NCBI GenBank assembly: GCA_013399305.1
Contig: VXAI01000013.1
Span: 5,456,846 to 5,520,845, forward strand
Source of the DNA: Rostratula benghalensis
Taxonomy: Eukaryota > Chordata > Aves > Charadriiformes > Rostratulidae
DNA length: 64,000 nucleotides
Direction: 5' to 3'
A program made the translations under genes and the position numbers. The notes under the pieces are model-generated. The model saw nothing but the letters and a program-made list of their open reading frames with translations. It was not told the origin of the DNA and ran no database searches. Shown one piece after another: positions 1 through 13,092 of the stretch (its first letter is position 1; each line of letters starts with the position of its first letter).

Positions 1-3000
1 ATATAAGTGTAAGAGAAGCCAGGCTGGCAGCTGTCCCAGAGCCTGGTGGCAGGGAGTCTGTCACCAGTGCTGACCGGAGGAAGGGAGATGAGCCATGGCA
101 CAGGCTGAAATGTGAGCTGAGCTGGATGCTGAATCCACTCTGAACACCAAAAGGACAGAAATGGGGAAACTGAGTGGATGGCAAGAATTTTACAGGAGAA
201 AAACATCAGCTGGGATTGATGAGAAGGGAGCGATAGCAGAGGACTGATGGCAGGAGGGAATGACAAAGAGGTTTCTTGAACAACAACAAAACATAAATTA
301 AATGAATAACTGCCTAAGCAGTTTGTATTACCAGGCTCTGAGATAATTCACCAATATAATAAGATCAATGACATGCTGCAGTTCCTGTAGCCAAATATTT
401 CTTGGGCAAAACAAACTAATAAAACACATCACCGAAGGGCCATCTGCTAGCATGAGGCACTATATTAAAACCTGTTGTATTACCATTAGCATGTCTGTGT
501 ATAAAATGGGTTTCTACTATTCTTTAAAGAGAAATTTCCTTTCCTTTCTAGTGAAAAACCTATTAAGATACCATCATCCTAATAATATTTTGCAGTTCCC
601 CTTGTTGATGTGCATATTTATGATTACGTGGGGTGTTTTTAAGTGAGAGAACTCAATCCTCTTTCTAAGAGGTAGAAATCATCAGTGTAAAGAACTCTTG
701 ACAAAAGACTTATCACCAGCCTCTGCTATTACCATAATGTTCAGTAATGTGCTAACTTCTAATCTGTGTTGGCAGTGTAGCAGGGAAAAAAGCCCTTCTC
801 CGAGAGCTCATTCTGCACATCTCTGGGAAAAACGCTGAAAAAAAGATACACTGATCAGGAAAATCATTCTCTTGGGGGACTGAGCATCTTGGACTCAACT
901 GATGGAAATTATGCATGGTTCTTACCAACTCTCTTCCAAAGCTGTAAGACCATTTCTCACTATGTGCATTACTTCTGCTTTGTTGTCTTGCTAAAGTTTC
1001 ATCTCTTTTCATCATACCAATAGGAATTTGTAGCTAATCTCAAATCAACTTTGCTTAGCACAGAAGCCTTTGATTGTGGTAGTGGTTGCACCGTTACTTG
1101 CTGGCCTTTGTATTGTGAACAGAGGAATAAACCTGATTTTTCTCACTTCCTTGGTGGTGTCTGGATTTTCACCAGTTCTTAACTGTGACCCGTTCCCACG
1201 ATATCCTGGAGCCAGATGATCAGTTGTTCAGTTCAGTCTGTTGTAGTGGAGGAAAAGCATTTCACTTTTTGTTCTGTGTGTATTGGTTATACATCTTGCC
1301 TGGGAAATTAGGCAGCCTCTCATCTGTAAGCCGCCTTCTAGAGGAAGGATGCTTTTGGAAAGAAGCCCTGTCCAGGATAAGAGAGCAATAAGCCTCTATT
1401 AAGACTGATTTTTTTCCTCTTTAGAAATGTCTCTTCAGTGAGTAAGGAGTCTGATTTTTATTTTTTTATTTTTTTTTTCTTTTTGTTCCCAGGAGCTGTG
1501 GCATCCTAAATTGCTGGAGGTTGTCTCTCTCCACTATTTTTGGATCTTGCGTTGTAGTACTACCCTGCTGTAGGCATAAACTGAGGGGTAGAAGCTGGAG
1601 TAGAGGTTAGTCCTTTTAAGCAGTGTCACAGGAAAATGGGAGAAAATGGCAGATTTTAAATTTTGGGTTCTGTGAGATTTTCCTGTCCAAATGTAAATAA
1701 AATTGGGAACCTGGGCTGATGTAAGCACTAGGAGAAGGAAAAAGTGTATTTTCTTAAGTGTTTCCCAGTTTTAATGAAGCAGGTAAGATTAGTTGATTCA
1801 TTACAATTTTTCAGTGTATAAGGACGAAGGGATTGGAGAAGGGGTTGAGTTTGTAAAAACAGGCAATTCTGTATAACATATTATACAATAAGGACTCTGG
1901 AAGCACCATGCAACTGCATATCATGGTTCCAATGCATTTGACAAAGGAGGACAATGGGAAGACAGCATCTTGAGACACACCCGAGATGGTAAATGCCAGA
2001 TCAATTTGATTATCTCGGCAAGACTTTTAAATACTAGTTTAAGATTACTGACTAGACAAAAGAAATTTAGTTTCTTTTCATAACTTTGAAGTAACTTATT
2101 GTGTTTTTTCCTTCACCTTTTTTATAACAATTCATCAATATGAGATTTAAAAATTAAGGTTTTCTAAATTATCCTGGATAACTATATTCCTTTTAATGCT
2201 GTAGAGAACTTGATTTATCTTTTAAGTTAGCTTTGTTCTGGTCATGGGGTTACACTAAACGATTTCCAGGCATTCCTGCTGACCTGAATTTCACTATGAT
2301 TATATTGGAACAACGGATGATTGCATGATTAGATTCAATTGATATTTCAAATTAAAAGTTCCAGGGCTGCAAATGTGATTGATCTCATGTGTGATTGCAG
2401 ATTGGGCAATTAGTTTGTTAAATTCCGTTTGGAACTCGTGCTTTATGTCGGCTTGGAAAGGGCAATTTGACTACTCTGAAGCAAAGACAGGTTTTTTTCT
2501 AGTTGTTCATAATGTCTATAGCTGTCTTAGACTCTTCTCTTCAATCTGAACTCTAAAGCAAGTTTCTAAGATTAAGAATTTGTCATTCAGATTGATTTCA
2601 TGTCCTCTTTGGACTGCTAGGATGTAGGGAGTTCATTAACTAGTTATTCTGCTTTTTTTGACCAAACTCAGCAACCATCGTCCTTTCCTTCCATTAATTA
2701 CAGTACTAATGATCTTATTTCTCCCTCACAATTTCCTGCTAAGAAATTTGTGAAGCAGTCTTGCACAACAGATTTAATAGAAGTGTTTTGGTTAGTAAGA
2801 CAGATCTGAAAATACTTTTTTCAACTGCTTGGTTCAGTTCTTTCCCGCAACTGCTTATTTATTTAAGCTTTCTCTTGAGATTGAGTTTCATCTGTGTGAA
2901 TGAAATCACTGTATTTTAGAGAAAAATTAAGAGGTTAGTTTGGATTTCTAATGGTTATTTAACGGCCTGTTTTTACAGCAACAAATGGTATGCATTTGTT

Positions 3001-6000
3001 GCTCATCCTCAATGAGGTAATCAGAGTTTGGGACTGAACAACACATTGCTTCTGTCCCAACAAATGCTCTATTTGCAGAACTATAGTTATGTCAATTGGT
3101 TGCAGTTTTCTTGACTTAATTAAAATATCTGCTACTTTTATAAAACTTATACTGAGTTTTTGATCAAGCAGTTTAGTTGTCTGCACGGTGGACAACTGAC
3201 TTTGGTTTGGGGGCACTGGGGTACCTCAGGATGGGAATCATAGGGAAGGCATTAGTCCGTGTGTATGCTATTTTTTAAGATTAATTTCATGTGAGAAGAG
3301 TATTTTATGGTTATTTCTATGATGTCAGTCAGTGTGACAGTAGTGTGTGTAGATATAATGGAGGCAACTCATTACAGTGATAACTTTAATTCTGTGGGGT
3401 TTTGCGTCCTTGATTTTTGCAATTGGAATGGGTAATTTACATATAACTTCACTACACAGTTCCTTATCTTCTAATTAATAAAAATTTGTTCCATAATAAC
3501 TACATTTTAAGCCTCGGAATAAGAATTCCATTTCTTGAGAACATACTACAAACTGCCTGTAAATATTTGTTACTACAGGAGAGGTGGGCTAACTGTGCTA
3601 TTAATATATTGACTGTGCTTGGTATTGCGTATGGTCTACACACACAATTTTTTTAGTTTCTACATGTGAAGCTGGGAGACTTTCAGATGTCTACAGCTGC
3701 TGGATGTAACTACACAAAGCTTCAGGGCAGGCACAAAGTAAATCTGAAGTCTGAGGCTTTGATTTAACTTCAAGGATTTGTGGCAAATAATGTTGAGATT
3801 CAGATCTTCTATGGGATACTGCATGCATCTTTTCTAAAAGGACAGAATGTTAGGCACTGAAGATTGCAGATCATTACCAGCATCTTCTTTACTTACTTGT
3901 AGGAGTAGCAAATATTTTAAAATACTGAAATGAGAAAAGACTACATTTGACGCGTTATTTTATGCAAAGAGCTAAAATCAGCTGGAATCCTGACAGCTTG
4001 CAACATAGCTAGTGGGCATCAGTACTCTCCTCCAAACTGAGAATGTTTACAATAGGTGTATTGTAGCTTTAATGGGGAGAGTTTTACACAAAAAAATATA
4101 AAAAGATTCGGTCACTTGATTTAGTGAGGTGGGGGTTTTTTGTTTTGTTTTGGGTAGGGTTTGGGGTTTTTTTAAGAGAAAAATATCGAATGGTGAAGAG
4201 ATAAACATGAGAGTGGAGGAAAAAAAATCCCAAACAAAAACACATCATCAAACTAAACCTTTGTGTATGCAGCTTTTACATAATCAAGCCTCTTTATCTT
4301 CTCTCTTCAAAGTTTAGCAAACCCTTGAACTCAGATTTATTTTCCTAATTGGTATTCCAGTTGTTGCTTTTAGGTGGATGTTGGTGTTGAAGTGGTGGTA
4401 ACTGATAGGCAGTTCACAACTGGGGAGTGGCTGTAGTGTGCCTTGCTAATGCTCCTGCTTTTTGCCTTTCCCCATTTCTCCGTGTTTGTTACGAATCAAG
4501 GGGTTTGTACTCACTCCATTGCTGAGATTAGAAGGCCTTTCAGAAGCAAGTATTCCTGCCATTACCACTTGTTTTATCTCTGACAAGGTAGCAGGAGCCA
4601 GTATTGCCATCTGGTCATCTTCTGGACACAGTGCCATCCCGCTGGGGCTGTGTTTTCAAGTACAAAAACATACCTTTTTGTGTGAGGGTTTTTCCTGCTC
4701 TCCATATCACTGCAATCCTCTTTTTACTTGCTTACCTTTCTTTTTATGTTGAAATTACTGTCCTGCATACTGTCAGAGACCTGGCTGGACTTCTGTGAGG
4801 AAAGCCTTTCTTCTTTCTCTTCTTTCAAGGGTAGATTCTGCTGCTGTTGAAATAGATGGAATCCACTCTTCTGTAGTCATGGATGCTAGAAAGCCTCATT
4901 CAAGATGGGTGGACCTTTGGCCTTTGAAGTCAGGGAGAAAATTAGTATGAGTGGGGTGGAACAACTAACGACAACACATAGCTGAAGTCTGATAGAGACT
5001 GAAAGGGATGGGTCATTTTAGGGCAGAACCCTGTATTAAGGGAGCTAGAAGATTCTAATTGGTACTTAATATCTTTTCTACTCAGGTGAAAGATCCAATT
5101 TCTCCATAAGAAACTTTTCTGTTATCCTGTTGTTAAAATTCATTTGAACTCTGCCAGTCAAGAACTTCTTGTCCTCCTTCCTACATTTTCTTGCAGAGTA
5201 AGTGGAGAAAGGCATTATATACTGAATCAATGTATGGAGAGTATGGAGAGTCTTGGCAGACATTTCTTACCACAGTTCCCATAAGTTAACTGTGCTGCAG
5301 GTGTGTGACTAAGTGTAATTTGTAGTTGTGAACACACTCTGTTTTGCCAGTCAGGATGATAAATTTCAGATGTGTATACACAATACCAACTAAACCATGT
5401 CCTGGTGTTAACCAAAGAGTACACGTGAACATTTTTAGGCAAAACGATGCTCAAGAAAATGTACTCACCTGTTTATCTGGCCCGCAGAGGAAGAACGTGA
5501 AACTTAAGTTCTTCAAAAATAGGTACGAATTTAACGTTTTTTGCAGTCATGTCTAGTGAGGGAGAATCCGTATGTAAGGTGGGGTTTTCAGACCTAAGTC
5601 ATTATGGAGCCTTTCCTTTGCAGTTTGAGTGTAATTCATCCTGAATGAAATAAACAGGGATACTCTAGAGAAAGGTTACTGAAACAGCACCACATCCCCC
5701 CGCCACCATCCTAAATGCAACCACTCCTGCAAGAAAAAATTGGTCCTCCACAGCTACTTTCCCCACGCATATGGTAAAAGCTATGATGTGACAAGTCAGG
5801 ACATTACTTCTAAAATATTTATAAATTCTTACTTTCCCTGTAGGAAAAAAAAAAAAAATCACTGCTGTATAGTAGAATTGAAATAGTAACTCTTAGAAAC
5901 AGAGCATTTGTCTTGTTCTGCTGTGGACCATGCAATAAGCGGTGTTTTCAGACATGCGCTCCCCATTGGGTTTGATCCAACTCATAGAAACAAGAGAGTC

Positions 6001-6879
6001 ATCACATCTTGTGCTGCTTTTTTCCTTCTTTGGGTGATGTTGTAGGAATAGCTAACTGTGCTCGACTGCTTTAATCATACTTCTCGCTTTTAGTCTTAAG
6101 TTTGTATTTCAGCATAATTAACTCTGAATTTCAACTATTTCTAAGGCATGGTTCTGGAGGATGGCTACAATCTGTAAGCTAAAAACCTTGTGCTGGCACC
6201 CATAATTCCAATACACTGTGACTCTTCCTCCTTTTGACAATCTTGTTAAAGTACTTTGCATAGAGAAACGCTCCATCAGAAATTCAGTTTCTGGTACAAG
6301 CAGGAGAGGTAAGATTGTAGAGTCCATGTATGCGCTTTTATAAGGGCCTTAGCACAGGATCTTCTCTCTGAGATACCTTGAACGTGCCATCCATGTCTTC
6401 TGCTATTGCCAGCATGGTTTGGAGATGAGGAACCTTTAAAGAGTGCAAAGATGTTTGCAAGGTAGGTTACCCAAAGAAACTTGAAAGTGCGCAGTCCCTC
6501 TCAGACAGCTAAGTAATTAAGAGCACTGCTACATTATTGGGGGGGTTTTTTTGTCTGTGCAAAGTTTTCTTGTATCTGCCAGTCACACGTGCAAAAAATA
6601 CCTATTTCCTGGTGTGTATTCCCCTTTTCTGCCTGGATCTCTTTCAGTGTTTATCTTTTTTTATGAATAACTTTGCTATTGATATGTAAAGAAATCATAG
6701 ACAATGTTTTCAAAAGCAGTTTCCTGGCAGGCTTTGCAGAGGTGGGGTTAGTGGTATAGAAGAAATAGAGCCAGATTCTTCTGAGATGGACAGCTTAAAG
6801 GATAGGGTGGAAAAGTCACAAGTTGCAATAAGGGAAACTCCAAACAAATATCAGGAAAAAAACCCCATCAGATACTGGA
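1..6879 (+). other. CADPS2: CADPS2 upstream intron, first part
   Basis: Intronic sequence on the sense strand of CADPS2, inferred because the next coding exon downstream (24443) starts at a splice acceptor. No coding segment, RNA gene or intact mobile element is recognised here. Open frames are short (under 100 codons) and resemble no family I know. Notable contents are a G/T low-complexity tract at 4128-4173, another at 6539-6553, and an AT-rich block rich in homeodomain-type core motifs around 2230-2450 that could be a conserved non-coding element. Confidence 0.6.
4128..4173 (+). repeat. G/T-rich low-complexity tract
   Basis: G runs alternate with T runs (GGGGG followed by TTTTTT, then TTTTGGG, TTTGGGG and TTTTTTT). 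It is one of about ten such tracts in this orientation in the window. It looks like a degenerate simple repeat rather than a gene. Confidence 0.75.
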
Positions 6880-7042
6880 CGTGGTCAAGCACCAGAACAG
6901 GTTGCTCAGAGATTTTGCAAAATCTGCATCCCTGGAGATGTGTAGACCTGAATCAAGTTACATTGCTGACCTTGCTTTGCTTAAGAGTTTGAACCAGATG
7001 ACCTCTACAGTTCCCACCCATCCTAAATTTTTCTGAGACTTT
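6880..7042 (+). mobile_element. degenerate CR1 LINE 3' fragment
   Basis: The order of segments follows the CR1 3' end on the + strand. AGAACAGGTTGCTCAGAGA is followed by CATCCCTGGAGATG, then CCTTGCTT, then GAACCAGATGACCTCTACAG and CCCACCCATCCTAAATTTTTCTG. This parallels the usual CR1 segments: the 'ACAGGTTGCCCAGAGA' block, the 'ATCC-TTGGAGAT' block and the 'CCAGATGACCT-AGAGGTCC' block. It is diverged and carries indels, so it is an old copy. It has no coding capacity. Confidence 0.75.
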
Positions 7043-10000
7043 TGTGCATGAGCAATGCACAAATGGTGTGTATTTGCACAGTATGCTTGAGGCTTCCAAG
7101 AAATTTTTGGATTGATTTATTTGGCCATATGTGTACCAACTGTCTGATGTATTCAGACACGGACAGGAAAACAGATGTGTCTCAAAAGCGTGGGACATAG
7201 GGAGCTTTGGTGACATTGCCCCAAAATAAGCAACTGTTAGGAAAATCCTAGAAAGAAGTATGTTTAGGTATACCAGCTAGGGAGGGGTGGGGCAAGCTTA
7301 TGTTGTGACATGATCTAGAACCATGAACTGAATGTGGCTGTCAAAACAAGGAGAAGCAGCTGGATTGTAGCAGTGCCACATGCCAGTGCAGTGGAACATA
7401 CAGACATACAAGCTGAAGTTGCAGAGGTGCCACTGGCACTGTAAGTGATGTTAGAAATAATCCTGTACCCTTGGAAAATACTCAGGGTGACAGAGTTGAC
7501 TTTTGATGGTGTCAGAATACCTTCCCTGGTTAATCTCTGCCTGCTTTCAGTTAAGCAGAGTTGTTACAATTCACCTAATCTCTGTGTATTTCCTTGAAAT
7601 ACAGCCTATTTGCGGGAGTTCGGACAATTGTAGCTATATGGGAAACTACATGTTTTGGGGGGGTTCTTTTTCAAAATATTTTTTTTTAAAAAACAGCTTG
7701 AGTGAAAGCTGTAACTCTGGAAGAGCTGAGTTATATCATTAATGGGTTTATTTGTGGTTCTTAGTAAATTTACTGGGGTTGTCAAGTCAAATTACCTTTT
7801 GGGCATTATATGCAAAGAGATTGAGTTATTGCTCTATACATTAGACATTGCTCAGCCTCAGTTAGACAGTCTTCATCCAGATCATTATCCTAAAATTTGA
7901 AGGCTTAATTTTTTGCTTAATAGGTTAGCGTGTTGGAGGCAAAGCTTCTTCCAGCATCTAGTTTAACCAGTAGCTTTAGCTGATGATAGTCAACTGGGTA
8001 ATTTCAGTGTGACTGTGCTTGATTGTTTTCATCATGTCTCTCTGGTCTTTTAACTACATGGAAAACAGCTAATGTTGTTATTCCATTCCTCCCTCTCCCT
8101 CCTCCCCCCTATTTGTTTAGGAAAACTGTGGTCCCCTTGAGGGTGGAAAAAAATAGGAAAACTTGTAGAAGATTAAGGCAATGAAATGCACATGGAAAAC
8201 CCTTTTCAGTTTATTACATGCATATTGCAAAATTTGTAATCACCTGTTTGGTCTTTGGGAAGAAAGAGAGATGATGGCTTTTTAATTTTCTCCTTAGCGG
8301 TATCCGGAATAAGACATTTCGATAGAAATTATTTTTGTAAAGGGGCATCCTAGAGGTAGGAGATAAAACAGTTAGACAGTGTGTTTACCACATCAATTGG
8401 AACAGTTCCACTGACTAACTGTGAAAAAAAACCCCACCCCAAATAAACAAAACAACCCCCACCCATAATCCTAAACTTCACAAACTTTCAGTTCTGCAGG
8501 ATTTCTTCGATTTCTAACTAGATGAAAAGCAAAGATGTAATTTTTAGTTTAAATTTAAACCATTTTTTTTCTTGTATCAGCAGTAGTACCCATGTATCTT
8601 CTAAGAGTCGTGTAATGTGTAGTTTCTTGCTGCTTTTCCTACATTACTTTGATGCCCAATTCTTACGTGTGTTAGGATGGCAGCAATTTAGGGGAGTGAA
8701 ATGGCTCTCAGAACCGTAACTTGTAATACGTTAATCGAACGCATCATACTGCAAATGCTTGTCAGCCTAGAAGTAAAGGTAAATTGAGAAGAGTTCACTG
8801 GTTCCATTTCTACACTTCATAAGTTTGGGAATGAATTTCAGCAGGCTGAAGTGAAAGTGTTCCCAGTGGATTTGTAATGAGCTTTCAGGAATAACTCAGG
8901 TAAGTAAGAAACTGCATCTCTGCTCTCTTATTCCCAGCCCATGTTACTCTGAGCGCTAGTCTGTTTGCTGTTGTACTCAGTTAGGGTTTTTCTTAAAGCT
9001 CTATGCTCCTTCTTTTCTTCATTTTTGTGTTTATCTGTGAGAAATCTGGCACAGGTGTCTATCAAATCTGCCCCCTGGTGCTTGGATCACATCGAGCTTT
9101 GTCCTTGCCTTGCAGCTGGCCAGTTTCAATGCCAGAAACCCTGGTGAATCCAATACTTCAGACTTCTCTTCTGCTATTTGTTCATGGCTAACAAATTTCA
9201 TTTGTATGTCTTTTTTTCCCTTCTGTTTCATAACATTATAAAGTAAAAATTTCTAGTGTAAGTGGAAACTAAGTACAATTTGTGATTAAAAGTTTTATGC
9301 TCTTGTTTTGGGATGTCAGTAATGAAGGGGTTTCATCAAGGGTAAAAGCTGGTTGACAGGCTCCACTCTCCTCCATACCCTCAAACCAGGTTTCAAAACC
9401 AGCGGCTGTTCCACAGCTGTTTGCTGTGTACCTAGTAACCAAACTGCTACTAAACTATATTTGTAATATTATTTTTCTAGACTGTATTCCTTTGGTGTTT
9501 TCTAAATAAATGGTCATTGAGATCTTATAATCTTTCTTGTACTCAGATTTCCTATAACTGTGTGGTACTTTTCCGTGTCTATTTTCTTTAGCTAGCTCCT
9601 CATCAGAAATGTAAGACTTCTACAATATTTATTTAATCTTGATCTGACTCATTTTTTTTCCTCTGCTCTGAGTTTAACAAATGCACGTATCCCAAAATAC
9701 TGTGTCAATCCAGTTCCCTTTCAAATCTTAATGAACAATCTGTGACAAGCTAATTAAGAATATTTATAACACTTCTAGACTTAGTAATGTATTTATCTGA
9801 AAAAGTTATTAGATGCTGTACTGTCCTCTCAACAGAGAAATATCTTAAAATTTGGAGGTGGTAAAAACAGAATTCATCTGTGTCCTCTTGTTCCAGAAGA
9901 AACCCTGGCACCAGTTTAAGTGATTTAATCTCTCTCAAACATTATAGAAGAGGAAATGAACATGATTACTTGTTGGCCGATTCCTGGGTTGAATTGAGGG

Positions 10001-12924
10001 TCAGCAGAATATTGTTGCTCTACGATGATTTCCACATTTTGGGTTACTTTATCAAGTCAGAAGATGATTGTTTCTCCTATCAAAATGCTTCAGCAAGTGA
10101 CAACTTGCTGAGTTTGGCTCAACTTTGACTCCCTCGCTTGGATCTCACACTGTCTGTCCTGGCTCCACCCGGCTTACATCCACTGCCATTGCCTTTTCCT
10201 GCCAGTCTCTTGCTGCGATTTACCAAACCTGATTCCACAGTAATTGTAGTCCAAAATGGTAGTAAAAGGCTCAAGTTTTCTGTCATTCTTCTCTTTCCAG
10301 ACTTATTCCCACATGTGTACTACTCTTCCACTTTTTAGCAGGGAAGCATGGACTGTGGATACAAGAGAGAAATACTTAGGTTTCACTGGCATGGGCTGTT
10401 CTGGTACAGATTTGTGAATTGTACCATGAGCACAGAAAAGAATACCTTCTTAGAGAATTAATCTTAGGGAAATCTTCAGATTCACATGTTTTTGTGATGA
10501 AAATACTTATGTCTGGAGTGAGGTTTTGTCTAACCTGATTATTTGGATTGATAAATTGGAGAATGTCTTGAGACCTTTGTTCTTCTTTATTTAATATATG
10601 TAGGCAGCACAGGAAGGGGAGGGAAATAAAACATATTTGCTGTATCCTGTCTGTACACAATAAGAATGAAGACCTTAGAGGTAACATTACCACTGGATCG
10701 TCTTTGCTATAATGAAAATTAAAAATATTCTTTCCTGGGGAATGAGTTTTAGTAACTGCCTATATTTATTGTTGAGTTGAATATACACATATAGAGTAAA
10801 CAAATATGTAGTATTATGCTGTACAATCTCATTGTTTGTTGTGATTCATTTGGTTTACTCATTGAAGAGAGAGCAAGTTATCAATACATCCAGCCTGGTA
10901 CAGAGTCATGTTTCAACTGGCAGACAGTCAGCTTTTGTTTTCAATATTCTGTCCTGTTTAGTATTCAGAGCATGGAGGAGAACGTGATGTAAGGGAATTG
11001 GTTTGCTGTTTTACTGACTGACTCAGCCATTTAACTCTGTTCCCTCAAGGCATCAAAGACTGCAATAAAGGAAATACATTTTTGCCAATAACTTTCTATG
11101 GAAATAAGTGCAGCTTAATAACTTTTTAAATTAGTGCTAACATTATTGCACGGTGGAGAACACCTTAATTAAACTTGTCTTTTGTTGTTTTAGTTTCCTC
11201 TAAATCTGTATTACTGATACTGTAATGTTATGTAAATCTAATCCCTGATTTATAATTTGAGATGAGATTTTTTTTTTTTTTTTAAAGTTGAAACTTCATT
11301 TGAAAGGTGATTTATTCTGGTACTATTTCTTGAGGGAAAGCAAAATTTTGCTATGACTTTAGTCCTCCTTAAGTAGTGTAAGTGATAAGGTCAGCACACC
11401 ATAAGGCAGAGGTAACAAAACCAGGGACTTCACTCAGTAATGTTAACATATTAATACTGCCCATTATTCACATTATCTGGGGAGCGAGACCAAAGTAAGG
11501 CCCAGCATTTACAGGAATTGTGGTGGCCTGAGTTGTGTAGATCAGGTCACAGAAGGACCCGGTGAGAACCCAGGAGTTATCAGTGTTGGGTTGCTTTATA
11601 TGGCGTTTTCACAAACAAGGCAGAACTAATACGTAGGAATGAAATAGATGATAATTAGTAGGTGATGTGGTAGCAAATGTGGGGACTTCTTTTCAAATGG
11701 TTAAGAAAGGGAAGTACTTAAGTAAAAAAGGAAACAGAATCCAGCATCTTGACTACAAAAATAAAATAAAACAGCAAATGTTTTCTTTTTAATGTATGAA
11801 GCTGCTTCTTCCCTTGGAAAAAAACCACAGGAACAAGGATAAGATGGGGAGAAAGATGCTCACAAACAGAAGTAAATTCTAAAAGGCTTGGATGATGTGA
11901 ATACATACAAAGTACAGGACATCCACTTAGCATAGCAAAAGGCAACACTAGAAATAGGATTTAAATGCAGAAAAAAAAATAAAAGTAATTCTGAGTCTCT
12001 ATCAGGAAAAAACTGACAGTAAAATCTGTTAGCTACTGTTACAATTTTCCAAGTTAGCAATTATGAGGATCCTGTCACTTGGAACCTCTAAAATAGAATG
12101 GACAGTCATTTATTTGTGGTATTCTAGGGGGATTTATTTTGAGTACTTCTCCTTCTAGGGGAATTTTAATCAAGTGTTTTCTTGTAGCTCTTAGTTATAT
12201 AAAGATTGCCCAGGGAAATATAACTTTGGATAGAATTAGTATACCAATCTCTTAAGAGTCTCTCTTCAGAAATGTGTGAAGTCTGACAGATTTATTTAGA
12301 ATGTGAAAGCTGTACGTTTAGATTTATAGAATGTATTTTCCTTCAACATTTTAATGTTCTAGCTTACAATTGTAAGCCAAGTTCATTTTTCCAGAAAAGT
12401 GAGGGAATTCATACTAATTGTTGAATTTACTTTACCTATTAATAAAGATGCTGTGGAAAAAACCCAAGTGTTAACAGATGTTTGAGTAATGTGTCTGTAA
12501 AGTTTTTACAGACCAAAATAATGCTTTGACTAAAGAGGACACCATAGTCATGTACGTCGTATGTATTTGTGTATAACCAAAATGAAATTGACTGCGGAAT
12601 GCTTGATCTTGTGTTTCAGATATGTGGTTCAATATGACCAAGTGTGTAAATCTGGATAATATGTCTACGTATTTTGGTATAGAAAGGATTGACGGCAAGG
12701 GTGCATAGACATCTGACAAAACTTGTTTGATTGTAATATGCTTGAGGTTTATATGTTATCTTTGCATCCCTTTTGGAAGGCGTTCCTTTTTCAGTTTGTG
12801 AATTTGAGACTGAGTGGAGCACTGCTTAAAGGTGCCATCAGATGTCATTGTAAAATATGTATTTCTCACCCACTAGTTTCAGCTGCATCAATTAAGCCCT
12901 GAGAACTTTCTGCAAACTGACCAG
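7043..12924 (+). other. CADPS2: CADPS2 upstream intron, unique sequence
   Basis: Intronic sequence without a recognisable gene. It contains G/T and C/A low-complexity tracts at 7653-7690 and 8424-8464, and a pyrimidine-rich stretch at about 8082-8115. A CAG followed by GTAAGTAAG at about 8895-8907 is a good donor sequence, but it has no matching upstream acceptor. An AT-rich block at about 11030-11260 with many ATTA/TTAATTAA cores and a SOX-like CTTTTGTTGTT could be a conserved element. The rest shows nothing I can name. Confidence 0.55.
8424..8464 (-). repeat. C/A-rich low-complexity tract
   Basis: An A run followed by CCCCACCCC, AAATAAACAAAACAA and CCCCCACCC. It is the reverse-complement type of the G/T tracts that dominate this window. 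Confidence 0.7.
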
Positions 12925-13092
12925 AAGGACTGTGATGATCTAGTCTGGTTTCCTAATTATGTGCATTCAAAAATGCATCCTGTTGTTCCTTTTTTCACAT
13001 CCTTCCATTCTGTTAGAACATTTGGTTCAGGAAGATGTTCCTTTGTACATAAGTCTTCAAATGATGGAGAGTCTTCTACATAACTTGATGAG
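12925..13092 (-). mobile_element. ancient CR1/L3-like LINE fragment
   Basis: GTGATGATCTAGTCTGGTTT is followed about 100 bp later by AAGATGTTCCTTTG and AAGTCTTCAAATGATGGAGA. The order and spacing follow the reverse complement of old CR1/L3-type 3' ends ('GATCATCTAGTCC-ACCTCC' and then 'TTGAAGACATCAAG-GATGGAGAATCC'). The copy is strongly diverged. I made the assignment by eye from the remembered consensus. Confidence 0.55.

Noticed and set aside
8895..8910. CAG|GTAAGTAAG as a recursive splice site or exon end
   Set aside because: The donor is excellent, but the sequence before it is not pyrimidine-rich and no acceptor lies at exon distance, so nothing supports use.
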